NCBI GenBank assembly: GCA_900322165.1 | Contig: ONYR01000124.1 | Coordinates: forward strand, 1-5,530 | DNA: 5,530 bases | Source of the DNA: an uncultured Eubacteriales bacterium | Lineage (GTDB): Bacteria; Bacillota; Clostridia; Lachnospirales; Bianqueaceae | Direction of reading: 5' to 3' | The notes under the pieces: model-generated | Seen by the model: the letters and a program-made list of their open reading frames with translations, nothing else | Database searches by the model: none | What the model was told of the DNA's origin: nothing | Made by a program: the position numbers and the translations under genes | Part shown: positions 1-5,530 of the stretch, one piece after another | Layout of the letters: each line of letters opens with the position of its first letter | Numbering within the stretch: the stretch's first letter is position 1

Positions 1-91
1 AAGCTCCCATCACCGTATACCTCTTCCCCGCGATCCCCGGCTGGGTGAATCCGGAAGATATCACAGCAGAATGATCGTTGTAAGCTCCCAT
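1..91. repeat. 10-bp direct repeat AAGCTCCCAT (1-10 and 82-91)
   Basis: AAGCTCCCAT occurs at 1-10 and again at 82-91. The first copy lies in the putative plus-strand gene tail and touches the window edge, so its true left extent is unknown. The second is intergenic and includes one arm of a small perfect hairpin, CTCCC (85-89) and GGGAG (95-99), with a 5-base loop. No T-tract follows that hairpin, so it is not a terminator by itself. The repeat may be chance; no function is assigned. Confidence 0.3.
3..74 (+). CDS. Possible 3' end of a convergent plus-strand gene, product unknown
   Basis: A frame open from the window edge reads about 23 codons, ending in VYLFPAIPGWVNPEDITAE and a TGA stop at 72-74. 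Most third codon positions are G or C (15 of 23), like the clear genes in this window, and the segment ends 40 bases before a terminator that works well in this direction. Together these suggest the tail of a gene running toward the rarA-permease unit. The start lies outside the window. I do not recognise the family and assign no function. Other frames here are also open over this short distance, so the call is tentative. Confidence 0.35.
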   Translation, partial: APITVYLFPAIPGWVNPEDITAE

Positions 92-113
92 AAAGGGAGA
101 CCCCGGTAACATC

Positions 114-161
114 AAAAAACGCTCATAACAGCACACCAGATCGCTGCTTTGAGCGTTTTTT
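114..161. terminator. Bidirectional intrinsic terminator between convergent genes
   Basis: AAAAAACGCTCA (114-125) is a perfect inverted complement of TGAGCGTTTTTT (150-161), giving a 12-bp stem with 24 bases between the arms. A further short AGCA/TGCT pairing (130-133 with 145-148) may form inside the loop. The GC-containing core CGCTCA/TGAGCG is flanked by A-tract and T-tract, so a transcript from either strand ends in a run of Us. On the plus strand the tail continues TTTTTTCTTTG; on the minus strand it is TTTTTTG. It lies 10 bases past the permease stop codon and 40 bases past the putative plus-strand stop, so it probably serves both. Confidence 0.8.
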
Positions 162-171
162 CTTTGTTGTC

Positions 172-3100
172 TTAATCTACTGACTTCAAACTTTCGACCA
201 TATCTATTTTCTTCAGGCGGAAATACATGACAAAGTCCACGATCGCCGAGAAGCCGAGCGTCAGGAGCGCTCCGACAAGGAAGTGGATCCCGTGGATCGA
301 GCGGCCGAACATAACGTAGTCGACCTCGACCGTCGTAATAACGAAGCGGTGCATGATGATCCCGGCAAAGAGTCCGAGAACCGTTCCGATCAGGGTCAGG
401 AGCGTGGTCTCGCGGTAGATGTAGGCGCAGACCTCGCCCGGCTGGAAGCCGAGGACCTTGATCGTGGCAAGCTCGCGTTCGCGCTCGATAATGTTGATGT
501 TTGTCAGGTTGTAGAGGACGATAAACGCCAGCGCGGCCGCCGAGAGGATCAGGACAAGCGTGATCATGTCAAGGCTCGAAAGCATCTGCTTGACCGGCCC
601 GATCATGTCATCCATGAACGACACGGTCGAGACGTAATCCTTGCCGCTGTAGGCCGCTTTGATCTCCTCCTCCGTGGCACCCTCCGCGGTTTTGAAGATC
701 ACGCTCGTGTAATCGGTCTCGCCGTAGCCAAGGTTCTCTTCGTAGAACGTGCGCGGAATGTAGACGTAGTTTCTCAGGTAATGCTGCGTGATACCGCTCA
801 CCTCGGCGGTGACGTAGGTGCCGTCCTTCGCGGGGATCTCGATCGTATCGCCGACCGTGAGGGACAGAAGCTCCGCCATTTTCTCGGTAATGACGATCTC
901 GCTTCCGGTGTAGGCGACCTTCTTTCCGCTCTCGCGCTCGCTGAATTCAATGAACTCCGTCAGATGCGCCTCATCCTCCGGGACGTAGAGGTAACAGCTC
1001 AGCGTCCGGTTCGCAGTGCGAATATCGACCATCTTGTCGTGCACGAAAATGTAATCTTCGATCCGATCATCCTTCTCAAGCGCACGTCTTAAATCGCGCT
1101 CGTTCTTCACGCCGAGCGAACCGTCATAGTTGTAGACAATGTAGAACTGATTATTGACGATGTCCATAACCGAGTCCTTGATGCCGAATCCGGTCAGCAT
1201 CAGACCCGTGCAGCCCGCGATGCCGATGATGGTCATCCAGAAGCGTTTCTGGTAGCGGAACAGGTTCCGCATGGTTACCTTCCAGATAAAGCTCATCTTC
1301 TTCCAGATAAACGGAATGTGCTCGAGGAAGATCTTTTTGCCGGCCTTCGGGGCCGCGGGCATCATCAGCTGAGCCGGCCGTGTGCGCAGTGAATTGAGGC
1401 ATGCGGCCGTTGTCGCACCAAGCGTGCAGGCAAGCGCCGTGCCGCCCGAGATAATGATGTATTTTGCGTAGTAATGGATCTTCGGCTTCGGCATCAGATA
1501 CATGGTATTGTAGCCGTAGCAGATCACGCGCGGCAGCACCTCGAAGCCGATCACGATGCCGATCGCGGCTCCGATGACGGACGCTACGCCCGCGTAGATC
1601 AGATATTTATTCAGAATTCGTGCTTTCGAAAAACCGAGCGCCTTGTAGGTTCCGATGAGGAGACGCTCCTCCTCGATCATGCGCGTCATCGTTGTCAGCG
1701 AGACAAGCGCCGCAACAACGAAGAACATCCACGGAAAGACCGAGGCGATCGTTTTCATGCGGTCCGAGTCACTGTCGTAGGATACGTAGCTTTCGTTCTG
1801 CTCACGGTCGAGTACGTACCAGGTGACCTTCGGCAGATCCCGCAGCGCTTTCTCCGCGTCTTCGATCTGATCTGCGCCTTCCTGGAGCTTCTCGTCCGCT
1901 TCTTTGCGGGCTTTCTCAAGCTCTGCCCAGCCGTCCGCAACCTCCTGCTTCGCGTCTTCGATCTTCTGTTTTCCTTCTTCAAGCTGCGCGAGACCGTCCT
2001 CGTAATCGGACTGATTTACGCTGAGCGTGTTGTAGGCTTCATCGAGCGTGTTTTTCGCTTCCTGAAGCTCTTTCTCCGCCTCGGCCTTGCCTTCTTCATA
2101 TTGAGCTCGGGCCGCTTCCAGCTCCGCCTTGCCCGCTTCATATTCCGCGGCGGCTGCGCTGTAGGCTTCATAGCCTTCAAGCCACTGCGCATAGCCCGCA
2201 TCATATTCAGCTTTCTGCGCGCTGAAATCCTCGCGGGACGCATCGAGCGTCTCCTGCGCCTGATCAAGGGCAGCGCTCTCCGCATTCAGAATCGCCAGCT
2301 GGGCCTGATAGGCAAATTCCGACATCGTTTCGTGATTCGCTTCCAGGTCTTCAAGGGCGGCCGCGATACGAGCGCGCGAGGAGTCGATCGCGCCCTGCTG
2401 CAGGTTCAGGAAGGATTCATACGCATTGATCTTCTCGAGTGCCTCATCAAGCTCGGCCTTTCCGGCATCGACCTGCGCTTTCGCTTCCTGCAGCGGTCCC
2501 TCGCCTTCCGCAAGCTTCGCTTCGCCCTCTTCGATCTGCGCGAGCGTATCAGCGAGCTGTTTCTCCGTCTGAGCCTTCGCGTCTTCGTACTCCGCAAGAC
2601 CGCTGTAGTACTGATTCCAGCCTGCATCGAGCTGTGCTTTCGCATCAGCCAGAAGCTCCTCATTTTCGGCTAGCTCCTTTTCGCCGTCCGCGATCTCTGC
2701 CTCGGCGTCCGTCAGCTCCTGCTCCGCCTTTGCCAGCTCGTCCTCGGCCTCCTGTTTGGCCTTTTCGTATTCTTCCTTGGCTTCCGCGATCTGCTCGCTG
2801 CCTTCCGCGTACAGATCCTCGTAGCGGATGATGCCTCGCTCCTGAGCCACCGTTTCAAGCCGTTCTTTTGTCTCTCGAATGATCTTCCAATATTCCTCAG
2901 AATACGTGCTCAGCCCTTCGCATCCTTCCGCCCGCGCCGTCGCGATCGTGTAGACCTCCACGTCAAACGCTTCCGGGACCGTAAACGCGACATAGTCAAG
3001 GTTACCGCTGCCCTTTGTCGTGGTGCCCCAGACAATGCTGATATATTCCGGGCTCTGCCCGTAACCGACTACCTTGAGCGAGCGATTGGTCAGTCCGTCT

Positions 3101-3576
3101 TCCTGCACCTCGATCGTATCCCCGATCTTCAGCGCGCCGGTCGCAAGCTTTCCAAGAAGCAGCAGGCACTCTCCGTCATTCTCCGGCATGCGGCCCTCCA
3201 GAAGCGTAACCGTGTTGATCGCTTCCCCATCCGCGTCCGGGAGGCTCTGGAAACGGATCGCCCGCTCGCCTTCCTTGCCTTTGATCGTGCACACCAGATC
3301 CATCCGGTAGCCCGGATCGACCTGCTTCACGCCTTCGACCGCACGGATCGCCTCGATATCTTCCTCGGTCATGCCCATCGTCGAGAGCAGCTGGAAGTCC
3401 ATGTAGCCGTTCGCGGCATAGTAGCGGTCCGCGGTCTCCTTCATGATGGGGGAGGTCGCGGTCAGACCGGCAAGAAAGCCCGCCCCAAGCGCGACAATGC
3501 CCATGATCGCCAGGAGCCGTCCGAGGTTCTGCGTCAGTGTACGTCTGATCTGACGCCAGTACGTTTTATATTTCAT
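172..3576 (-). CDS. FtsX/MacB-type ABC transporter permease, two fused halves with a long coiled-coil ectodomain
   Basis: This is a 1134-residue integral membrane permease, probably the membrane part of an ATP-driven exporter or mechanotransmission complex. Seen in the sequence: a basic N-terminus and TM1 at about 19-39; a MacB-like extracellular domain at about 45-215; coiled coil at about 256-580; TM2-TM4 at about 612-632, 658-680 and 705-727. A second half follows: TM5 about 781-798, ectodomain about 800-1000 (GDTIEIPAKDGTYVTAEVSG), TM6-TM8 about 1003-1022, 1056-1078 and 1097-1118. Each half has an FtsX signature after its second TM, EEERLLIGTYKALGF (635-649) and ERERELATIKVLGF (1031-1044), where these permeases contact their ATPase. 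I chose the ATG at 3574-3576 over the upstream in-frame TTG at 3598-3600 because it overlaps the rarA stop as ATGA and has AAAGGA 5 bases upstream. No ATP-binding gene is adjacent. The substrate cannot be told from sequence. Family assignment is firm; the TM limits are estimated by eye. Confidence 0.93.
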   Translation of the reverse strand: MKYKTYWRQIRRTLTQNLGRLLAIMGIVALGAGFLAGLTATSPIMKETADRYYAANGYMDFQLLSTMGMTEEDIEAIRAVEGVKQVDPGYRMDLVCTIKGKEGERAIRFQSLPDADGEAINTVTLLEGRMPENDGECLLLLGKLATGALKIGDTIEVQEDGLTNRSLKVVGYGQSPEYISIVWGTTTKGSGNLDYVAFTVPEAFDVEVYTIATARAEGCEGLSTYSEEYWKIIRETKERLETVAQERGIIRYEDLYAEGSEQIAEAKEEYEKAKQEAEDELAKAEQELTDAEAEIADGEKELAENEELLADAKAQLDAGWNQYYSGLAEYEDAKAQTEKQLADTLAQIEEGEAKLAEGEGPLQEAKAQVDAGKAELDEALEKINAYESFLNLQQGAIDSSRARIAAALEDLEANHETMSEFAYQAQLAILNAESAALDQAQETLDASREDFSAQKAEYDAGYAQWLEGYEAYSAAAAEYEAGKAELEAARAQYEEGKAEAEKELQEAKNTLDEAYNTLSVNQSDYEDGLAQLEEGKQKIEDAKQEVADGWAELEKARKEADEKLQEGADQIEDAEKALRDLPKVTWYVLDREQNESYVSYDSDSDRMKTIASVFPWMFFVVAALVSLTTMTRMIEEERLLIGTYKALGFSKARILNKYLIYAGVASVIGAAIGIVIGFEVLPRVICYGYNTMYLMPKPKIHYYAKYIIISGGTALACTLGATTAACLNSLRTRPAQLMMPAAPKAGKKIFLEHIPFIWKKMSFIWKVTMRNLFRYQKRFWMTIIGIAGCTGLMLTGFGIKDSVMDIVNNQFYIVYNYDGSLGVKNERDLRRALEKDDRIEDYIFVHDKMVDIRTANRTLSCYLYVPEDEAHLTEFIEFSERESGKKVAYTGSEIVITEKMAELLSLTVGDTIEIPAKDGTYVTAEVSGITQHYLRNYVYIPRTFYEENLGYGETDYTSVIFKTAEGATEEEIKAAYSGKDYVSTVSFMDDMIGPVKQMLSSLDMITLVLILSAAALAFIVLYNLTNINIIERERELATIKVLGFQPGEVCAYIYRETTLLTLIGTVLGLFAGIIMHRFVITTVEVDYVMFGRSIHGIHFLVGALLTLGFSAIVDFVMYFRLKKIDMVESLKSVD
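1837..2811 (-). other. Coiled-coil stalk region of the permease (residues about 256-580)
   Basis: About 325 residues are dominated by Ala, Glu, Lys, Gln, Asp and Leu, with one proline (361) and no cysteine, which is typical of long coiled coil. Glycines recur in register: 298, 319, 326; then 351, 358, 372; then 461, 468, 482, 496; then 528, 535, 549. Within each block the spacing is 7, 14 or 21. The units resemble EAGKAELEAARAQYEEGKAE. The stretch from about 385 to 445 lacks phased glycines and could be the turn of an antiparallel hairpin. It lies between TM1 and TM2, so it should be outside the membrane on the extracellular side. YhgE/Pip-type Firmicutes membrane proteins carry similar glycine-bearing heptads, but those lack the FtsX domains seen here. 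Confidence 0.85.
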
Positions 3577-4892
3577 TCCTGTCCTTTGATTTTCTTCCAA
3601 TAAGCTTCCCCAGCCTGTTCCGTTTTGTTGTCACCGGGATGGTAATAAACGCGGTCCTTCAGCGCGTCCGGCAGGTACTGCTGCGGCGCGTAGTGGTTCG
3701 GGTAATTGTGCGGATACACATATCCGACACCGTTGCCAAGCTTCGCCGATCCCGCGTAATGCGCGTCCTTCAGATGCGCCGGCATCTCGCCGGTCTTGCC
3801 GCTTTCAATGTCCGCCAGCGCTTCACCGATCGCCGTCGCGGCTGAGTTCGATTTCGGCGCCGTCGCCAAAACCAGCACCGCCTGCGCGAGATTCAGCGAA
3901 GCCTCGGGGAAGCCCACTTCGCGCGCCGCGTCCGTGCACGCTTTGACGATCACGATCGCGTTCGGATAGGCAAGACCGATATCCTCCGAAGCGATGACAA
4001 GGAGTCTTCGGCAGATTGACTCAAGGTCCCCGCCCTCGATCAGGCAGCCGAGATAATAGATCGCGGCATTCGGGTCGCTCCCGCGGATCGATTTCTGAAA
4101 AGCGGAAAGGTAATCATAATGTTCATCGCCATCCTTGTCAAAGCGGAAGGCGCGTTTCTGAATGCATTGCTGCGCGGTTTCAAGATCGATCACGATCTCT
4201 CCGCTCTCGTTTGGGAGCGTCGTTGCGGCTCCGAGTTCGAGCGCGTTCAAGGCTGAGCGGGCATCGCCTCCGGCCATATCCGCGAGGAAGTCCGCTGCCT
4301 CCTCCGTGATCCGAACGTTCATGAGGCCAAGTCCGCGCTTCTCATCCTTCACCGCGCGGTCGATCAGGATCCGGATATTCTCTTTGGAAAGCGGCTTCAG
4401 CTGGAAAATGCGTGAACGTGACAAAAGCGCTTTATTCACTTCAAAATACGGGTTTTCGGTTGTCGCGCCGATCAAGGTCACAAGGCCTTTTTCGACCGCC
4501 GGCAGGAGTGCATCCTGCTGGGCTTTGTTGAAACGGTGGATCTCATCGATAAAAAGGATCGTGCGGCGGCCGCTTAAGGCAAGCTCCTGCCTTGCCTCCT
4601 CGATCACCTGTTCAATGTCCTTCTTCCCGGCCGTAACCGCGTTGAGCTCGCGGTACTCGGACTCGGTCGTTCCCGCGATAATGTGCGCGAGCGTTGTCTT
4701 TCCGGTTCCGGGAGGCCCGTAAAAAAGAAGCGACCCGAGCCGGTCAGCTCGGATCGCACGTTCAAGCAAGGTTCCCTGTCCGACGATGTCTCTCTGACCC
4801 ACGAATTCCTCCAGCGTGCTAGGCCGCATGCGGTACGCAAGCGGGCTTTGCTTACTAAGCGCCTCACGGCTGGAAAAATCAAACAGGTCCAT
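3573..4892 (-). CDS. rarA: Replication-associated recombination protein RarA (MgsA), AAA+ ATPase
   Basis: This is a complete 439-residue cytoplasmic AAA+ ATPase of the RarA/MgsA/WRNIP1 family, related to clamp-loader ATPases and acting at stalled replication forks and single-strand gaps. Motifs seen: Walker A GPPGTGKT (59-66), Walker B ILFIDE (112-117) followed by IHRFNKAQQDALLPAVE, sensor 1 GATTEN (142-147), arginine finger SRSR (158-161) and sensor 2 GGDARSALN (208-216). The C-terminal oligomerisation domain follows, with KSIRGSDPNAAIYYL (267-281), RRLLVIASEDIGLA (295-308) and YVYPHNYPNHYAPQQYLPD (391-409). Length is normal for the family and all catalytic motifs are intact. The ATG at 4890-4892 has GAGGTGA just upstream and its own promoter. 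The stop overlaps the permease start by 4 bases. RuvB is excluded because RuvB is shorter and lacks this C-terminal domain. Confidence 0.97.
   Translation of the reverse strand: MDLFDFSSREALSKQSPLAYRMRPSTLEEFVGQRDIVGQGTLLERAIRADRLGSLLFYGPPGTGKTTLAHIIAGTTESEYRELNAVTAGKKDIEQVIEEARQELALSGRRTILFIDEIHRFNKAQQDALLPAVEKGLVTLIGATTENPYFEVNKALLSRSRIFQLKPLSKENIRILIDRAVKDEKRGLGLMNVRITEEAADFLADMAGGDARSALNALELGAATTLPNESGEIVIDLETAQQCIQKRAFRFDKDGDEHYDYLSAFQKSIRGSDPNAAIYYLGCLIEGGDLESICRRLLVIASEDIGLAYPNAIVIVKACTDAAREVGFPEASLNLAQAVLVLATAPKSNSAATAIGEALADIESGKTGEMPAHLKDAHYAGSAKLGNGVGYVYPHNYPNHYAPQQYLPDALKDRVYYHPGDNKTEQAGEAYWKKIKGQE
3582..3587 (-). promoter_or_regulatory. Ribosome binding site of the permease, inside the end of rarA
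   Basis: On the minus strand AAAGGA precedes the permease ATG by 5 bases. It is made of the rarA Lys-Gly codons, in the terminal run AAA GGA CAG GAA TGA. The start and stop overlap as ATGA (3573-3576), the arrangement typical of translational coupling. This site decides the permease start in favour of the ATG over the upstream TTG. Confidence 0.8.
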
Positions 4893-4896
4893 AACA

Positions 4897-4903
4897 TCAC
4901 CTC
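4897..4903 (-). promoter_or_regulatory. Ribosome binding site of rarA
   Basis: GAGGTGA on the minus strand is a strong Shine-Dalgarno match. The GAGG core sits 7 bases before the ATG at 4890-4892, which fixes the rarA start and gives a protein beginning MDLFDF. Confidence 0.85.
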
Positions 4904-4933
4904 AACATGGTCAGGAATTGTGTCATAGACTAT

Positions 4934-4962
4934 ATCATACTTCAAAACAGAGGATTATTCAA
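4934..4962 (-). promoter_or_regulatory. Sigma70/SigA-type promoter for rarA and the permease
   Basis: On the minus strand, TTGAAT (4957-4962) is followed after exactly 17 bases by TATGAT (4934-4939). These match the -35 consensus TTGACA at 4 of 6 and the -10 consensus TATAAT at 5 of 6 positions, with ideal spacing. The region is much richer in A and T than its surroundings. Transcription should begin near 4927, leaving an untranslated leader of about 35 bases before rarA. The -35 box overlaps the glycosidase stop codon (4955-4957). I see no clear operator in the short leader. Confidence 0.7.
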
Positions 4963-5530
4963 CCTCTACCGGGCAGGTAAATACGCGGCGTCCGAGCAGT
5001 TCGACGCTCTCGCCGACAAGATTGACCTCACCGGCCTTCTCAATGTTCGCGGAGGAGGTTCCGACGCAGACATCGAGCGTGCCCTTCTCCACACCGAAGA
5101 CCATGTTCTCGTTATAGTAACCGAGCTGGCGGGTGCTAAGATGGAAGGTCACCTTCTTGCTTTCGCCCTTCGCAAGCTCGACGCGCTTGAAACCGCAGAG
5201 CTGGCGGTTCGGACGAACGACATGAGCGCCGTGGAAGGTCGTGTAAAGCTGTACGACTTCGCTTCCCTCACGGTCACCGGTGTTGGTAACGCGGCAGGAA
5301 ACCGTGATCTCGCCATCGGTCGGGACCTTGGTCTCTGCGACCTTGAGCTCATCGACCTTGAAGCTCGTGTAGCTCAGACCATAGCCGAAGTGGTACAGCG
5401 GATGACCGTTCTCGTTGGTGTAGCCGCCCGAGAAAACGGCCACGCCGGTCGTATCCCAGGAGTTGTAGCCGGAGCCGAATTTATGATTGTAGAAGATCGG
5501 AATCTGTCCGGCACTCTTCGGAACCGTAAC
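4955..5530 (-). CDS. Glycoside hydrolase family 3 beta-glucosidase/beta-xylosidase, C-terminal part
   Basis: Only the last 191 residues are present; the frame is open to the window edge, so the 5' part is cut off. GH3 enzymes release terminal sugars from beta-linked glycosides, usually glucose or xylose. Fragment residues 8-16 (GQIPIFYNH) and 44-54 (PLYHFGYGLSY) are hallmarks of the end of the GH3 alpha/beta sandwich domain. From about 57 to 130 comes the fibronectin type III-like domain, with VTNTGDREGSEVVQLY (81-96) and RPNRQLCGFKRVELAKGES (106-124). The catalytic aspartate and most of the active site lie upstream of the window, so exact specificity cannot be judged. A GTG at 5441-5443 is in frame but is an internal valine, because recognisable GH3 sequence continues upstream of it. 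The gene ends with TAA at 4955-4957. Confidence 0.95.
   Translation of the reverse strand, partial: VTVPKSAGQIPIFYNHKFGSGYNSWDTTGVAVFSGGYTNENGHPLYHFGYGLSYTSFKVDELKVAETKVPTDGEITVSCRVTNTGDREGSEVVQLYTTFHGAHVVRPNRQLCGFKRVELAKGESKKVTFHLSTRQLGYYNENMVFGVEKGTLDVCVGTSSANIEKAGEVNLVGESVELLGRRVFTCPVEVE

Noticed and set aside
283..1092. A 269-codon plus-strand open frame opposite the permease C-terminal half
   Set aside because: It is rich in Asp and Arg with no recognisable domain, and lies fully antisense to well-supported FtsX and ectodomain sequence.
1474..2673. A 399-codon open frame on the plus strand opposite the coiled coil
   Set aside because: It is an in-register mirror of the permease. Glu and Lys codons read backward as Phe and Leu, giving a low-complexity F/L/R-rich protein, and the sense strand rarely uses the Leu and Ser codons (TTA, CTA, TCA) that would create antisense stops. 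It resembles no family and overlaps a certain gene.
1837..2811. DNA tandem repeat or phage tape-measure/surface-adhesin module in the coiled-coil region
   Set aside because: The repetition is at protein heptad level and the nucleotide units differ from each other. Flanking TM segments and FtsX domains in the same frame show it is an insertion in a permease.
3577..3600. Eight extra N-terminal residues for the permease from a TTG start
   Set aside because: The TTG has no good ribosome binding site, while the ATG at 3574-3576 has AAAGGA at proper spacing and overlaps the rarA stop as ATGA. Family members also begin with the short basic segment that follows this ATG.
4162..4722. A 186-codon plus-strand open frame opposite rarA
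   Set aside because: It is Ser- and Arg-rich, a reverse reading of conserved rarA AAA+ motifs, with no sign of independent coding.
4893..4954. Terminator or riboswitch between the glycosidase and rarA
   Set aside because: The spacer is only 62 bases. The best pairing is a 4-bp GAGG/CCTC stem with no T-tract, and it is already explained by a promoter and ribosome binding site.
4955..5443. A short complete protein starting from GTG at 5441-5443
   Set aside because: The frame continues to the window edge with recognisable GH3 sequence (GQIPIFYNH), so the GTG is an internal valine.

Overview
The window looks like a piece of a GC-rich Clostridia-type Firmicutes chromosome, probably Lachnospiraceae or a close relative. 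I infer this from three things: the RarA variant starting MDLFDF, the large two-half FtsX-type permease with a coiled-coil ectodomain that is common in that group, and the GH3 glycosidase ending in a PLYHFGYGLSY motif. The family assignments are firm; the taxonomy is a recognition-based guess. Nearly all of the sequence is coding.

Layout, read along the minus strand from right to left. (1) 5530-4955: the last 191 residues of a GH3 beta-glucosidase/beta-xylosidase, cut by the window edge. (2) 4954-4893: a short AT-rich spacer with a good sigma70-type promoter whose -35 box reaches into the glycosidase stop codon. (3) 4892-3573: complete rarA (mgsA), a AAA+ replication-fork maintenance ATPase. 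(4) 3576-172: a 1134-residue FtsX/MacB-type ABC permease that overlaps rarA by 4 bases (ATGA) and carries about 325 residues of coiled coil. (5) 171-75: a spacer with a 12-bp-stem terminator that has T-tracts on both strands. (6) 74-3: probably the 3' tail of a convergent plus-strand gene.

How the genes relate. rarA and the permease form a tightly coupled two-gene unit, transcribed from the promoter at about 4934-4962 and ending at the 114-161 terminator. I see no terminator between the glycosidase and rarA, so read-through from the glycosidase is possible. The functional link between a replication-fork ATPase and a cell-envelope permease is not obvious and may be only positional. The permease has no ATP-binding subunit gene beside it in this window.

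The most interesting element is the permease. It contains two full MacB-like halves in one chain. In the first half, a long alanine/glutamate-rich coiled coil carries glycines spaced almost exactly 7 or 14 residues apart in four blocks. I found no CRISPR array, tRNA, rRNA, insertion sequence or clear mobile element. I do not see a convincing new multi-gene system here.
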